DNA of 5,195 nt from Campylobacterota bacterium (GTDB lineage Bacteria; Campylobacterota; Campylobacteria; Campylobacterales; Sulfurovaceae). Location: positions 1 through 5,195 of the forward strand of contig DSAK01000064.1 of NCBI GenBank assembly GCA_011372825.1, given 5' to 3'. Positions 1-4,764 of the stretch are shown here, in pieces (within the stretch, counting starts at the first letter, position 1; each line of letters opens with the position of its first letter). Made by a program: the position numbers and the translations under genes. The notes beneath the pieces were generated by a model. The model did not search any database. It was not told where the DNA came from and saw only the letters and a list, made by a program, of their open reading frames with translations.

Positions 1-1
1 A

Positions 2-97
2 GTATATCCTGATCCAAAAAAAGCAATATACTATACGTTTAAAAATATTAAGAAAGAGGGCGAAACACTTGAAATAAGACAAATGAATATCGTTTAA
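2..97 (+). CDS. 3' end of an unidentified plus-strand gene
   Basis: An open frame enters from the left edge and ends at TAA 95-97, leaving 31 C-terminal residues. The visible part is Lys/Glu/Ile-rich and ends in EIRQMNIV, with no recognisable motif. It converges on the minus-strand gene that ends at 159, with a hairpin in the 61-base gap. Composition looks protein-like in this frame, but 31 codons are too few to name a family. I do not recognise it. Confidence 0.5.
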   Translation, partial: VYPDPKKAIYYTFKNIKKEGETLEIRQMNIV

Positions 98-105
98 CAT
101 TTGAT

Positions 106-126
106 ACTACCCCCAAATGAGGTAGT
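106..126. terminator. Hairpin between convergent genes, possible weak terminator
   Basis: ACTACC (106-111) pairs with GGTAGT (121-126) around a 9-base loop. It lies 8 bases after the stop of the left partial gene and about 30 bases past the stop of the minus-strand gene at 159. Neither side has a good T-run, so termination would be weak or factor-assisted. It is called for its position between convergent genes and its intact stem. Confidence 0.35.
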
Positions 127-158
127 TTAGTGACAATAAAGAAATACAGCTTTCCTCC

Positions 159-752
159 CTACCCTTCTTCATAAAATCTGTATTCGTCAAGTGAACCTTG
201 ACAATTGTCATTGCTCACACGGAGCAAAACATCATTTCCTTGTTCGTCTCTCCATTTTTCGAGCCATTCAACCACGAAACCTTGCTCTTTTTCAATATCT
301 TTGACCCACTCAACAAACTCTAAATCAAGAGTAATCTCACCTGTAGCTATCCACTCAGGCTCATAATTGCCATTTGGAAGCCCGTACCAAATATCATTGT
401 TTTCGTATTGCTCAAAAAAGCTCTCTTCACTATCATGAAGCTCTGCTTCCCACATACCATGTTGCCAGTAGTAGTATGGCTCAACTTCTGAAGATACATT
501 GTATTGAACCCCTTGGAGTTCAAAATCCCTAAAATCTACATCATACTTTTCTTCTACTTCTTCGATAGTAGAGTATGACTTGCATACTTTTGCGATCTCT
601 TTTTCAGGATTTTTACCCCAAATTTTTTCTGCTGTTTCTTGAGGGATTTTGTAAGTAGTTTCGTTGTCATAGCCCTTTATTAAATCCTCTTCTAGCATCA
701 TATAGCTTTTGCCATCACACGGATGATTTTCAATTTCTATAAATGTTTTCAT
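159..752 (-). CDS. Acidic protein of unknown function, paralog 1 (197 aa)
   Basis: I do not recognise the family. It is strikingly acidic: about 25% Asp+Glu (49 of 197) against roughly 17 Lys+Arg. It is rich in Trp and Tyr, with no signal peptide or membrane segment, so it is probably a soluble cytoplasmic protein. It is clearly paralogous to the neighbour at 954-1598. Shared blocks include TYKIP (34-37 region), IWGxxPEKEIAK (44-55), SSxxEPxYYxQ (87-97), EAELxDSEExFFxQY (102-116), a YG(L/I)P turn (123-126) and a C-terminal KW..E.G..VLL (166-177). The start at 752 is supported by AGGAG six bases upstream and by a TTGACT-17-TATTAT promoter. Its place beside a Lar-like anti-restriction gene, together with its charge, makes a DNA-mimic or anti-defence role conceivable. 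That is inference only. Confidence 0.88.
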   Translation of the reverse strand: MKTFIEIENHPCDGKSYMMLEEDLIKGYDNETTYKIPQETAEKIWGKNPEKEIAKVCKSYSTIEEVEEKYDVDFRDFELQGVQYNVSSEVEPYYYWQHGMWEAELHDSEESFFEQYENNDIWYGLPNGNYEPEWIATGEITLDLEFVEWVKDIEKEQGFVVEWLEKWRDEQGNDVLLRVSNDNCQGSLDEYRFYEEG

Positions 753-757
753 TGTGT

Positions 758-767
758 ACTCCTTTTT
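758..767 (-). promoter_or_regulatory. Ribosome binding site of paralog 1
   Basis: Read on the minus strand this is AAAAAGGAGT, with six bases between the AGGAGT end and ATG 752. The same leader pattern (AAAAAGGAG, then ACA...CAATGAAAACATTT) precedes paralog 2. This supports the first ATG as start in both genes. Confidence 0.75.
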
Positions 768-777
768 ATATATATAA

Positions 778-806
778 ATAATACCGCTTTAGTATATATT
801 AGTCAA
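778..806 (-). promoter_or_regulatory. Sigma-70-type promoter of paralog 1
   Basis: On the minus strand, TTGACT (806-801) and TATTAT (783-778) are separated by exactly 17 bases, and the -10 box ends 25 bases before the start codon. The -35 box lies in a 16-bp block (794-809) that recurs exactly upstream of paralog 2 (1645-1660). The two genes therefore probably share control. Confidence 0.8.
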
Positions 807-917
807 GCAAACGGCAATGCACTTCATTTAGACATTTTACGCTCTAGTCGCCTAGTTGTTATGCAGAAAGCTGTGGGGTTTGTAAAACAATTCAGTTATC
901 TCCGCCGTAATGGCTAC

Positions 918-950
918 ACCTCGCCATAAATGACGAGGTTTTTCTTTTTT
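918..950 (+). terminator. Strong intrinsic terminator on the plus strand, orphan
   Basis: ACCTCG (918-923) pairs with CGAGGT (934-939). CAT/ATG continues the stem after one mismatch, and a T-run (TTTTTCTTTTTT, 939-950) follows directly. The T-run is only on the plus-strand side, so it would end a rightward transcript. No recognised plus-strand gene precedes it; the flanking genes are both on the minus strand. It may end an unidentified small RNA, or it may be a leftover of a lost gene. For the minus strand it has an A-run before the stem and no T-run after it. Confidence 0.7.
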
Positions 951-953
951 ACA

Positions 954-1598
954 TTACTGGATTACATTGTATGTTTCAGCATCATGGACTCTATGCTCCA
1001 GCAGCACACTTTCCCCTTTTTCATTTTCCCATTTTTCAATATATACCGCATAGCAATACTCTCCATTGATATCGCAATACTCATCTGTATCAATCTCTTT
1101 GACTAATTCAATGAACTTAAGATAAATGGTGTCAAGTGATTCTGACACCCATCGGGGTGCATACCCATTATCAGGTATGCCATAGATGATGTTTCTATCT
1201 GGATATTGAGAAAAAAAATCTTCTTCAGAATCATAAAGCTCGGCTTCGTCAAAACCATACTGATGATAATAGCAAGGTTCACTTGCAGAGGATATAAAAT
1301 ACTCGATATCTTTTAGCTCCCATTCTTCAAAAGAAATATCCTCCCTTTCTTCTTCCATTTTTTCAATAAGGTCGTAATCATTGCATGTTTTAGCGATCTC
1401 TTTTTCTGGGGATTCTCCCCAAATCTCCTTGGCGATTTTTTCTGGAATCTTATATGTTAAGGCTTCATTACTGAAGCCAATTATCATATCCTCTTCAAGA
1501 TAATAACGAGGAGTTTCATAGCATCCATCTTGTAGCATTACAAATTTTTTAAACTCTTGCATGTTTCTTTCCTTTTCCTTTTGTACAAATGTTTTCAT
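954..1598 (-). CDS. Acidic protein of unknown function, paralog 2 (214 aa)
   Basis: This is a homologue of the 159-752 product, family not recognised. It is again about 25% Asp+Glu (53 of 214) with no membrane segment. Conserved blocks: YLEED (33-37), LTYKIP (47-52), IWGESPEKEIAK (59-70), SSASEPCYYHQ (103-113), EAELYDSEEDFFSQY (118-132), YGIP (139-142) and EKWENEKGESVLL (188-200). It has about five Cys against two in paralog 1. The first ATG (1598) has AGGAG seven bases upstream and the conserved promoter. A second ATG (residue 13, 1562) has its own good site, AAGGAAA plus five bases, and aligns with residue 1 of paralog 1. The first 12 residues may therefore be a grafted leader, and both starts may be used. 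It lies in the same direction as the Lar-like unit upstream. Confidence 0.88.
   Translation of the reverse strand: MKTFVQKEKERNMQEFKKFVMLQDGCYETPRYYLEEDMIIGFSNEALTYKIPEKIAKEIWGESPEKEIAKTCNDYDLIEKMEEEREDISFEEWELKDIEYFISSASEPCYYHQYGFDEAELYDSEEDFFSQYPDRNIIYGIPDNGYAPRWVSESLDTIYLKFIELVKEIDTDEYCDINGEYCYAVYIEKWENEKGESVLLEHRVHDAETYNVIQ
1562..1574 (-). promoter_or_regulatory. Internal ribosome binding site and alternative start in paralog 2
   Basis: On the minus strand AAGGAAA is followed by GAAAC and ATG (1562-1560), in frame with the annotated gene at residue 13. The spacing is good, so translation could start here, giving a 202-residue form that matches paralog 1 better at its N-terminus. Confidence 0.4.
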
Positions 1599-1628
1599 TG
1601 TTGTGCTCCTTTTTTAATGTATATAGAA

Positions 1629-1657
1629 ACATTAACGTTTTGTGATATATTAGTCAA
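1629..1657 (-). promoter_or_regulatory. Sigma-70-type promoter of paralog 2
   Basis: TTGACT (1657-1652), 17 bases, then TAATGT (1634-1629) on the minus strand. The -35 box and the first part of the spacer are identical to the paralog 1 promoter over 16 bp (1645-1660), while the -10 box is weaker. The ribosome binding site AGGAG is at 1610-1606. Confidence 0.7.
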
Positions 1658-1659
1658 GC

Positions 1660-1687
1660 ATAGCGTTCACTTGCAGAAGATATAAAA
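1660..1687 (-). pseudogene. Relic of a third acidic-paralog copy (short coding scrap)
   Basis: Positions 1665-1687 match 1277-1299, inside paralog 2, at 22 of 23 bases. The pentamer ATAGC flanks both (1660-1664 and 1269-1273), with three bases missing between pentamer and core here. In paralog 2 this stretch encodes FISSASE (101-107). Here it is out of any reading frame, and is bounded by the stop of the 68-codon gene on one side and the paralog 2 promoter on the other. It is best explained as the remnant of a deleted or recombined copy. Confidence 0.6.
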
Positions 1688-1693
1688 CTCCTA

Positions 1694-1900
1694 CTATAAG
1701 CAAATAGCAAGTTCTGTAATTTGTCGCTTGATTTCAATATGAGCAAGCTTCATCTGCTCACACAACTGATCGTTTTGTGTAGCGATTTTTACCACGAGGT
1801 TAAGATCCAACATCTGATAAACCCTTTCAGCCGTAAGGTTATCGCACCCAATAACAAACAAGACATTAGCAACATCCTCTTCCGTAATCTCTAAAATCAT
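1694..1900 (-). CDS. Small plasmid/phage-type helical protein (68 aa), coupled to the Lar-like gene
   Basis: A small soluble protein with an N-terminal ITEEDVANVL segment (5-14) and a C-terminal LCEQMKLAHIEIKRQI segment (46-61), predicted mainly helical. The 'D.L.EQ...A..EI.RQ' ending resembles small proteins I associate with plasmids and integrative elements, but I know no function for them. Its ATG overlaps the stop of the Lar-like gene in ATGA (1900-1897). An AAGGAG site ending five bases before the start lies inside that gene, so the two are co-transcribed and probably translationally coupled. Its TAG (1696-1694) lies next to the paralog relic. It may act with the Lar-like protein. Confidence 0.8.
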   Translation of the reverse strand: MILEITEEDVANVLFVIGCDNLTAERVYQMLDLNLVVKIATQNDQLCEQMKLAHIEIKRQITELAICL

Positions 1901-2235
1901 AAAGTCTCCTTGTCCATCATGTTTTCGGTATCCCTGCTGACGCCCTGCTTCGGCCTTTCATTCCAGTTTTCTATTGCCATTGCAGCATATTTTTCCCTCT
2001 CCCTATGGATCGGCTTTCCATCAGCGTCAAAATAATGAAACGCACGAGCTAAAGCGATGTATTTCACTGTATTGCAGCCATGGCAGCTAGAGGAAATAGA
2101 AACGCGCTCTACCCCACCAGAGCGTCGACGAACCTCTACGTAGTCCAAATCCTTGTTCCCGCAAGTTGGGCATCCTTTAATTTTATTGGGGTTGAGATAG
2201 AGTACCCCATTTCTCTCTACGATGTTATTGCTCAT
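1897..2235 (-). CDS. Lar-like restriction alleviation protein (zinc ribbon, 112 aa)
   Basis: Two Cys pairs, CPTC (22-25) and CHGC (51-54), can form a four-cysteine zinc ribbon. They are followed by AAMAIENWNERP (84-95), which matches the A-x-x-x-W-N-x-R signature that closes Lar/RalR-type proteins. Family members from phages and prophages such as Rac modulate type I restriction-modification in favour of incoming DNA. Many relatives are assigned only by this motif pattern, so function here is inferred. The segment between the ribbon and the WNER motif (55-83) and the polar tail after it (96-112) look longer than in minimal Lar proteins. The start at 2235 has AAAGGA five bases upstream and a TTGACA promoter. 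It is first in a two-gene unit with the 68-codon gene. Confidence 0.78.
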   Translation of the reverse strand: MSNNIVERNGVLYLNPNKIKGCPTCGNKDLDYVEVRRRSGGVERVSISSSCHGCNTVKYIALARAFHYFDADGKPIHREREKYAAMAIENWNERPKQGVSRDTENMMDKETL

Positions 2236-2259
2236 TTAAATCCTTTGTCTGTACTTTAT

Positions 2260-2296
2260 ATAAAAGGACTGTAGCCAACACCAGTCAAATTGTCAA
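2260..2296 (-). promoter_or_regulatory. Tandem overlapping promoters of the Lar-like operon
   Basis: On the minus strand TTGACA (2296-2291) is 17 bases from TACAGT (2273-2268). A second box, TTGACT (2288-2283), is 17 bases from TTTTAT (2265-2260). Both face the Lar-like gene, whose start is 25-33 bases further on. The TTGACA version has the better -35 and is the likelier main promoter. Confidence 0.65.
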
Positions 2297-2324
2297 ATAG
2301 CATATTAAAGTGGAACCTTCTATA

Positions 2325-2483
2325 CTAAAAGGCAATCACTTGAATTTGATCATAGGGTTTTCCAAAAAGGCGTATCTTTGCTCTTAAAAGCGCCTCTTTC
2401 TTGTTCTGAGAAATAATCATCAGCTCCTCAGCCATGCGATCGAGTTTGGCTTTTTCATTTTTTGAAATTAAAAGTCTTTTCAT
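2325..2483 (-). CDS. Small hypothetical protein (52 aa)
   Basis: ATG 2483 to TAG 2325, starting MKRLLISKNEKAKLDRMAEE and ending YDQIQVIAF. It is basic and mainly helical at first (residues 1-40), with a short strand-like end and no Cys or membrane segment. It has an AAGGA site with five bases to the ATG and its own TTGCCT-17-TATAAT promoter, which makes it credible despite its size. It lies between parB and the Lar-like operon on the same strand and ends about 30 bases before that operon's promoter. I do not recognise it. A small DNA-binding regulator of the neighbouring promoters is possible, but the sequence does not show it. Confidence 0.65.
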   Translation of the reverse strand: MKRLLISKNEKAKLDRMAEELMIISQNKKEALLRAKIRLFGKPYDQIQVIAF

Positions 2484-2510
2484 AGTAATCCTTATTCTTT
2501 AGGTAGAACT

Positions 2511-2539
2511 ATTATAGAAAATATGGATACATTAGGCAA
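2511..2539 (-). promoter_or_regulatory. Sigma-70-type promoter of the 52-codon gene
   Basis: TTGCCT (2539-2534), 17 bases, then a perfect TATAAT (2516-2511) on the minus strand, 27 bases before the ATG at 2483. The -35 box abuts the GGAAAAC tandem repeats (2541-2560), so a factor bound there could affect this promoter. Confidence 0.72.
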
Positions 2540-2540
2540 T

Positions 2541-2560
2541 GGAAAACGGAAAACGAAAAC
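2541..2560. repeat. Short tandem repeat, GGAAAAC units
   Basis: Two exact GGAAAAC heptamers followed by GAAAAC, between the -35 box at 2534-2539 and the palindrome at 2561-2584. On the minus strand it reads as a T-rich tail (GTTTTC/GTTTTCC) behind that palindrome. It may be part of the parB terminator, or a binding site. Confidence 0.6.
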
Positions 2561-2584
2561 AGTAATGTGCAAATGCACATTACT
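2561..2584 (-). terminator. Perfect 24-bp palindrome after parB: terminator or ParB-type site
   Basis: Arms AGTAATGTGCA (2561-2571) and TGCACATTACT (2574-2584) are fully complementary around AA. As RNA this is a 10-bp stem with a 4-base loop, one base after the parB stop. The minus-strand sequence that follows is T-rich but interrupted by C/G (GTTTTCGTTTTCC), so the terminator is plausible but imperfect. Complete symmetry in DNA also fits a protein-binding site such as a centromere-like site or operator. Confidence 0.6.
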
Positions 2585-2585
2585 C

Positions 2586-3527
2586 TTAATCCTTTTCAAG
2601 AATAAGATTAAGCTCTTTTAAAAGCGTATAGACTTTATTTTGCTTATCTTGCGAAAGCGAAGAGATGTATTTTCTACTCAATAACTTTTTTGCGGACTTT
2701 ATTTGTTCAAATTCATAGCTCAAAGAAGCACCTTTTGTTTTGTTCTCTTCTTTCTTTTGTTTAACCAACTCTTTTAATAAATCGTAGTTAATCTCCCTTT
2801 TTAATGTCTTATCGATCAGCTCTTTTAAATAATCCATATCGAAACGGACTTGATTGATTAAAATAGCATACGAATATGCGAGATTATCTTTTCTCATTGC
2901 TTCGATTAAAGGAGGAACAAGATTGAGAACCTTCAACTTGTTTAAGAAGCCACCAAGTTGATATTTTGCAACCTTCTTAAGAGAGCACTCTATTTCTTTA
3001 ATTTGCTTCTCTAGCAGAGGTGTTAAATTGACATTACCTGAATAATAGTTTCTAATCCGATTGAGAAGAGAAAGAGTATCATCAATGCTCGCTTTTCTGC
3101 TCATTGAAATATATTGGAGAATAGAATAAACCTCATCGTAAGCATTAATATCCTCTCTTTGAAGATTTTCGGAAATCATCAAAAGCACAGCCTCTTCTTC
3201 GGTAACTTCTAAAATCTTACCGTCAATTTCACTCCATCCAAGCTGTTTGACCGCCTCAATTCTTCTTGCTCCAGCAATACGCTCATAACGCCCATCCCCT
3301 AAGTCCCTGACGGTAATGGGATTAAGAATACGTCCTGCCTCCTTAATATTATCCGCTAACTCATCTATCCCCGCTCTACTCATATAGCTGTGATCATGAA
3401 AATTCGGTGCGACTATATCAGAGATCTTTATTTTATAGACCTTCTCGTCATCACCTATGATTACTTCGTTTTTAACTCTTCTGCGTCCTGAAGCGCTTCG
3501 CCCCTCAAACATGTCTTCTCGTGACAC
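2586..3527 (-). CDS. parB: ParB-type partition protein (313 aa)
   Basis: Centromere-binding protein of a ParA/ParB partition system. In the family it binds parS, uses CTP to slide and clamp on DNA, and stimulates ParA ATPase. Residues 31-125 form the ParB/Spo0J N-terminal domain. GARR (86-89) stands where most members have GERR, and ENLQRED (120-126) is the second nucleotide-binding box. A helical central DNA-binding part follows (about 183-225, with LGGFLNKLKVLNL and AYSYAILINQ), then a Lys-rich linker and a C-terminal helical segment (270-313) likely to dimerise. The start is GTG at 3527, chosen because AAAGGAG sits just ahead of it and the next ATG (residue 6) is badly spaced. That site overlaps the parA stop (TAAAGGAG), so translation is coupled. 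Length is usual for the Spo0J/KorB class. Confidence 0.93.
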   Translation of the reverse strand: MSREDMFEGRSASGRRRVKNEVIIGDDEKVYKIKISDIVAPNFHDHSYMSRAGIDELADNIKEAGRILNPITVRDLGDGRYERIAGARRIEAVKQLGWSEIDGKILEVTEEEAVLLMISENLQREDINAYDEVYSILQYISMSRKASIDDTLSLLNRIRNYYSGNVNLTPLLEKQIKEIECSLKKVAKYQLGGFLNKLKVLNLVPPLIEAMRKDNLAYSYAILINQVRFDMDYLKELIDKTLKREINYDLLKELVKQKKEENKTKGASLSYEFEQIKSAKKLLSRKYISSLSQDKQNKVYTLLKELNLILEKD

Positions 3528-3537
3528 TTCAGCTCCT

Positions 3538-4347
3538 TTATATGCTCATTTCTGTAATTGTTTTAAGTAATGTGAGAATATCCCTGTTGCTTTTGGCTTT
3601 CTTCTCAATAAACTTAACAATGTTATACACCTCGGGGTCACTTGCCGCAGAGTCAAATAGCGAACGTTTTGGTATGGGTGGAGCTACTAAAACCTCACCT
3701 TTGTAACCAAGACTTTTTAAATATTTGGGGTGATTGTTTTTAATATTAGACAAACTTTCTCTTTTATCATTCACATTACTCTCGTAGAGATTAGGGATAA
3801 GGGTAATTTTTTCAATTTCTTTATCGTATGCTTCCATAATAGCATAGACCTCATCTAAAAAACCCACTGTACCCGATTCATCAAGTATGTTTGTCTTTAC
3901 GGGAACAAATAACTTGTCTGCAGCTAACACAACGCTAGTCATCAAAGAACCTGTTGTCCGCAGTGAATCGATAATAATATAGTCATACTCCTCTTCGAAA
4001 CGTTTTACTAATTTACTGAGAAGATTCTCTTTATTTTTAATATTTCTTTCAGCATACTCAGCGAGTAGATAATTGCTAAAAATGGCATCAACTTTTTCTG
4101 ATACCCTAATAGGATCAATATCAAGAAGTTTATCTTCAAAGATAAGGGAAATGTTTGCGCTAGGATAAGCGTCTAAGATATTTTCTTTATAGCCACAAAG
4201 TAATTTCTGTACACCATGTGGATCAAAATCAATAAGTAATACCCTCTTGCCATAAATACTAGAGAGAACCATCGTTAGTGCATGTGCTCCTTGGGACTTT
4301 CCTTGTCCACCTTTTTGATTAACTGAGGCAATTGTAACACAACTCAT
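3538..4347 (-). CDS. parA: ParA-type partition ATPase (269 aa)
   Basis: Deviant-Walker ATPase that moves plasmid or chromosome origins over the nucleoid with ParB. Counted from this start: KGGQGKS (12-18) is the deviant Walker A with signature Lys12, DFDPHG (40-45) is Walker A', and YIIID (123-127) is Walker B. AADKLFVPVKTN (142-153) follows, as in ParA/Soj. There is no N-terminal helix-turn-helix, so it is not of the self-regulating P1/F type. Deviations: Ser-Gln after GK instead of Thr-Thr, His for Gln in DPQ, and DSLR where Asp-x-Pro-Pro is usual. An ATG six bases earlier (4353) is in frame, but the AAAGGA site runs into it. ATG 4347, five bases after that site, is the better start. parB follows after 10 bases. 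Confidence 0.93.
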   Translation of the reverse strand: MSCVTIASVNQKGGQGKSQGAHALTMVLSSIYGKRVLLIDFDPHGVQKLLCGYKENILDAYPSANISLIFEDKLLDIDPIRVSEKVDAIFSNYLLAEYAERNIKNKENLLSKLVKRFEEEYDYIIIDSLRTTGSLMTSVVLAADKLFVPVKTNILDESGTVGFLDEVYAIMEAYDKEIEKITLIPNLYESNVNDKRESLSNIKNNHPKYLKSLGYKGEVLVAPPIPKRSLFDSAASDPEVYNIVKFIEKKAKSNRDILTLLKTITEMSI

Positions 4348-4379
4348 ACACATCCTTTTTATATTTGTATGTTTAAAAA

Positions 4380-4388
4380 ATCATATCA
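4380..4388 (-). promoter_or_regulatory. Extended -10 promoter of parAB
   Basis: Minus strand TGA-TATGAT (4388-4380) is an extended -10 element, about 33 bases before the parA start at 4347. It is preceded by a T-run and has no clear -35 box, as expected for this promoter class. It would drive parA and parB together. Confidence 0.6.
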
Positions 4389-4521
4389 AAAAAAATTGTT
4401 GAAATTTTGTTTTTTGTAATTTTCTTATATTTTATGTAAAAAACAGATCTTTTTAATGCATTTAAATCTTATCAAAAAAATCGATGAATTTCTATTTTTA
4501 GTAAATTTCTCTAAAATTACA

Positions 4522-4536
4522 AAATATTAAATATTT
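4522..4536. repeat. AT-only inverted repeat
   Basis: AAATATT and AATATTT are perfect 7-base arms around one A, within a strongly AT-rich stretch upstream of the parAB promoter. This could ease strand opening or bind a regulator. In such AT-rich sequence it may also be chance. Confidence 0.35.
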
Positions 4537-4603
4537 AGAAAATAGACTAAGACTTAATTAGGCTATGTGATTCTAAGCCAACACCATTAATATTTTCGTG
4601 TAG

Positions 4604-4613
4604 GTGAGCTCAC
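4604..4613. repeat. GTGAGCTCAC palindrome, candidate ParB or regulator site
   Basis: A perfect 10-bp palindrome, GC-richer than its surroundings, about 260 bases upstream of parA. It is a single copy and does not match the common parS TGTTTCACGTGAAACA. Any role as centromere or operator is a guess from position and symmetry. Confidence 0.3.
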
Positions 4614-4716
4614 TCGGATATAAACAGAAATTTTTTACAAGAAAAAATAGTGCATCTAAGTAAAAGGCTGTGTGTATCGAGTCTCAAAAGGTTAGTTTTA
4701 GCGAAAACGACGTAAT

Positions 4717-4729
4717 GCTATAATATAGC
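4717..4729 (+). promoter_or_regulatory. Plus-strand extended -10 promoter inside a 13-bp palindrome
   Basis: TGC-TATAAT (4716-4724) is a perfect extended -10 element on the plus strand. GCTATA (4717-4722) and TATAGC (4724-4729) form a perfect inverted repeat centred on it, so a repressor could sit on the promoter. The predicted RNA starts near 4731 with two hairpins. No gene follows within 400 bases. The palindrome also gives a TATTAT on the other strand, so weak leftward use is possible. Confidence 0.5.
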
Positions 4730-4736
4730 CTTGAAT

Positions 4737-4764
4737 ACCTGATCGTCCAGGTTTATTTTAAACC
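4737..4764 (+). ncRNA. Two mutually exclusive hairpins at the 5' end of a predicted RNA
   Basis: ACCTG (4737-4741) pairs with CAGGT (4748-4752). GGTTTA (4750-4755) pairs with TAAACC (4759-4764). The two stems share bases 4750-4752 and cannot fully form together. They lie just after the promoter at 4716-4724, so a structured leader or small regulatory RNA is possible. The 3' end of such an RNA is not evident. Confidence 0.3.

Noticed and set aside
723..929. 68-codon plus-strand open frame antisense to the paralog 1 start
   Set aside because: No ribosome binding site. Its first part overlaps the strong minus-strand gene, and its stop codon falls inside the terminator stem-loop. A noncoding RNA fits the terminator better.
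159..1598. Acidic paralogs as a toxin-antitoxin pair
   Set aside because: The two proteins are homologous, of similar size and separately promoted. Neither looks like a toxin, which is not typical of such systems.
2080..2274. 64-codon plus-strand open frame
   Set aside because: Lies opposite the Lar-like gene and its promoter, has no ribosome binding site and no recognisable protein features.
3521..3706. 61-codon plus-strand open frame across the parA-parB junction
   Set aside because: A shadow of two clearly identified minus-strand genes.
2273..4586. Repeated 11-mer AGCCAACACCA at 2273-2283 and 4576-4586, possible attachment repeat
   Set aside because: A few shared 11-mers are expected by chance in about 5 kb, and the flanks are unrelated.
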